Of a stretch of 64,000 bases of DNA, positions 62,128-64,000 are shown piece after piece; within the stretch, counting starts at the first letter, position 1; each line of letters begins with the position of its first letter. The notes beneath the pieces were generated by a model. The model was not told the DNA's origin. It did no database searches and saw only the letters and a list, made by a program, of their open reading frames with translations. The translations under genes were made by a program, and so were the position numbers. This DNA is from Luteimicrobium album (GTDB lineage Bacteria > Actinomycetota > Actinomycetes > Actinomycetales > Cellulomonadaceae), in contig NZ_BSUK01000001.1 of NCBI RefSeq assembly GCF_030161555.1, positions 1,798,001 to 1,862,000 of the forward strand. Direction: 5' to 3'.

Positions 62128-64000
62128 GTGCTCGCGGTGGGACGATGTGGTCGACGGAGGGCAGCGGCAGGCACCGCTGCCCTCGCGCTGTCCTCGCTGA
62201 TCGTCGTGCCGACGGCGCAGCGCGCCGCGGCGGACCCGCCCGCGGGCGGCACGACGGTCGTCGACGAGACGTTCGCGAACCCGACCGTGCCCGACGACGC
62301 GTGGCAGCCGCTCGGGGACACCTGCCTGACAGGGATGGCGAGCGGCGCCCCGACGCCGACCACGGGGTCGCCGCTGCCGAGCTGTGTCGCCCATCAGAAG
62401 GGCGGTTCGGACTACTGGGGAACGAGCGACCAGCAGCCCCCGCCCATGGGAGCCGCTGCGGGCGACGGATTCCTCCAGCTCACCGACAGCGGTGGCTTCC
62501 GGACCGGAGGCATCCTCTACAACCGCCCGATCCCCGCGACCGCCGGCATCTCGGTGACGTTCCAGCAGTGGCAGTACGCCCGGTCCGGCCCGGAGGGCGG
62601 CGACGGCATCGGGTTCTTCCTCGTGGACGGCTCGACCGACCTCACCGACACCGGCTCCGACGGGGGAGCATGGGCTACGCCCAGCGCAACCTCGATCCGG
62701 GCATCGAGGGCGGCGTCGTCGGCGTCGGGCTGGACGTCTACGGGAACTTCTTCAACGACAGCGAGAGCCGCGGGCTCGGCTGTCCCGACAACCAGGTGTC
62801 GCCGGTCGGCACGAGCGGAACGCGCGGCATCAACACGATCACGGTGCGCGGGCCAGGCAGCGGCACGACCGTCTACTGCTTCCAAGGTTCCACCGCCTCG
62901 GACTTCGGTGCGTCGACGCTCGCGGGGAACCTCGAGGGCAGCGGCTCCACGGAGGACCAGGCCCGGACGGTGAACGTCCAGGTGACGCCTTCCGACTCGC
63001 CGGGCGGCTCGCGGGTGATCGTGCAGGTCCGGTATACCGACGGCGGCCCGTGGACAACCGAGCTCGACGTCCCCGCGCCGTCAAACCTCCCGGGCACGTA
63101 CAAGTTCGGGTTCTCGGCGTCGACGGGTGGCTCGACGAACGTGCACCTGGTCCGCAACGTCGTCGTCCAGACGATCGACCCCCTGGAGGAACTCCAGCTC
63201 GTCAAGCAGGTGGACCGGACGAACGGTGCGCTGCCGCCCGACGTCGGCGCCGGCGAGACGATCCCCTACCAGTACACGATCACGAACACGGGTTCGACGA
63301 TGCTGCACGGCGTCGCGGTCGACGACGACAACGTCGACGGCACCGTCACCTGCCCCGACGTGGACGTCCCGCCCGCACCCGACCCCGCGGCCACGATCAC
63401 CTGCACGGGCACGCACGTCGTGACCGCGGCCGAGGCGTCGGCCGGGCGCGTCGACAACACGGCGACGACGACGGCGCTCGACCCGGGAAACGGGACCGTC
63501 ACCTCGAACGAGTCGAGCGTGACGGTGCCGCTGCACTCCGCGGTCCAGGTCGAGAAGTCGGTGACGAGCGACCCGCCCTATCTCGTCGGGCAGTCCGTGG
63601 AGTACGCGTACGTCGTCACCAATACCGGTGACTCGGACCTCGTGAACGTCGCCCTCGCCGACGACCGGATCGCGAACGCGGACCTCTCGTGCCCGGAGAA
63701 CATGCTCGCGCCCGACGCGAGCATGAGATGCACCGGGACGTACACGGTCAAGTCGGTCGACGTGGCGTCGTCGGGCAGCGTGACGAACACCGCCACCGTC
63801 ACGGCGCAGACACCGATCGGCCAGCAGGTCGCGGACACCGACGCCGCGTCGATCGGCGTCAACGCGGACGTGGGCATCACCAAGTCCGTGAACGACAGCA
63901 CGCCGGACGTCGGCGCGAACGTCACGTTCACCGTCCGGGCGACGAACCACGGGCCGGGGGTCGCGACGGGCGTGGTCGTCACCGACCAGCTTCCGGACCG
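62128..64000 (+). CDS. Large secreted surface protein with lectin-like domain and DUF11 repeats, partial, frame broken once
   Basis: At least 620 residues; the gene runs off the window. A signal peptide (RRAAAGTAALALSSLIVVP) is followed by an L-type-lectin-like beta domain (LYNRPIPATAGISVTFQQWQ, GGDGIGFFLVDG), then DUF11-type repeats: LQLVKQVDRTNGALPPDVGA, QVEKSVTSDPPYLVGQSVEY and VGITKSVNDSTPDVGANVTF. The frame breaks at GGGGG 62662-62666; one more G gives GGSMGYAQRNLDPGIEGGV. The GTG follows GAGGGGAG. It is probably wall-attached and may bind glycans or act in adhesion. Confidence 0.82.

Noticed and set aside
1291-62666. About 25 genes that look like pseudogenes
   Set aside because: Each is fixed by one base, mostly at a G/C run, and the fix restores conserved motifs. 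Essential enzymes are among them, so I treat them as intact genes in an imperfect sequence.
1-64000. CRISPR arrays, tRNA and rRNA genes
   Set aside because: No regularly spaced direct repeats, no cloverleaf with a T-loop and no rRNA-like stretch were seen by eye. A tRNAscan or Infernal run would settle it.

Overview
The window is very GC-rich, gene-dense DNA with frequent GTG starts and ATGA/GTGA gene overlaps. Many starts have a TANNNT-like -10 hexamer only 6-7 bases upstream, which suggests leaderless mRNAs. Gene content (CsoR-type copper operon, IdeR-like iron box, clustered heme genes, M23/SH3 and DUF11 surface proteins, ECF41 sigma factor) points to a Micrococcales actinobacterium, perhaps Cellulomonadaceae or Promicromonosporaceae. 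That placement is inference; no rRNA or other phylogenetic marker was checked.

A technical point affects every entry. About 35 breaks in reading frame are visible. Almost all behave as one missing base, mostly in G or C runs of 3-6, and they hit essential genes such as hemB, hemE and hemG. They read as homopolymer under-calls in the sequence, not real pseudogenes, so I annotate whole genes and give each break.

Layout. 0-3.5 kb: MarR regulator and hydrolase around a palindromic operator, then an ECF41 sigma factor divergent from its likely target operon (membrane protein, NAD-binding protein). 3.5-12 kb: a dispersed inverted-repeat element, a flippase-like membrane protein, a LacI regulator, an NDH-2-like oxidoreductase and a CPBP protein. 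12-15 kb: csoR-copZ-copA with two CsoR boxes. 15-16.3 kb: membrane proteins. 16.3-29.6 kb: a divergent catabolic cluster. The leftward operon is a DUF1537 four-carbon acid sugar kinase, a PdxA2-type dehydrogenase and a DeoR repressor. The rightward operon is a peptide-type ABC importer, a cytosolic sialidase-like protein, an aldo/keto reductase, an HpaI-type aldolase and a GH13_18 sucrose-phosphorylase-like enzyme. Together they look like uptake and breakdown of a glycosylated sugar acid.

29.7-38.8 kb: glutathione peroxidase, a broken Ig-like surface protein, a carboxymuconolactone decarboxylase family protein, an MMPL transporter, a NarL-type two-component pair and an iron-box siderophore reductase. 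39-51 kb: a heme cluster. hemC-hemD-hemB-hemL and hemE-hemG run left and hemA runs right. A HEPN-MNT and a HipBA toxin-antitoxin module lie on either side of hemCDBL. hemD and hemG each carry a similar 42-bp palindromic insert in frame. 51-64 kb: a cation/proton antiporter, a second inverted-repeat element, a TetX-like monooxygenase behind twin TetR-type operators, an M23/SH3 cell-wall hydrolase, purB, a possible secreted lipase with a small helical partner, hisC, and a large DUF11 surface protein that runs off the window.
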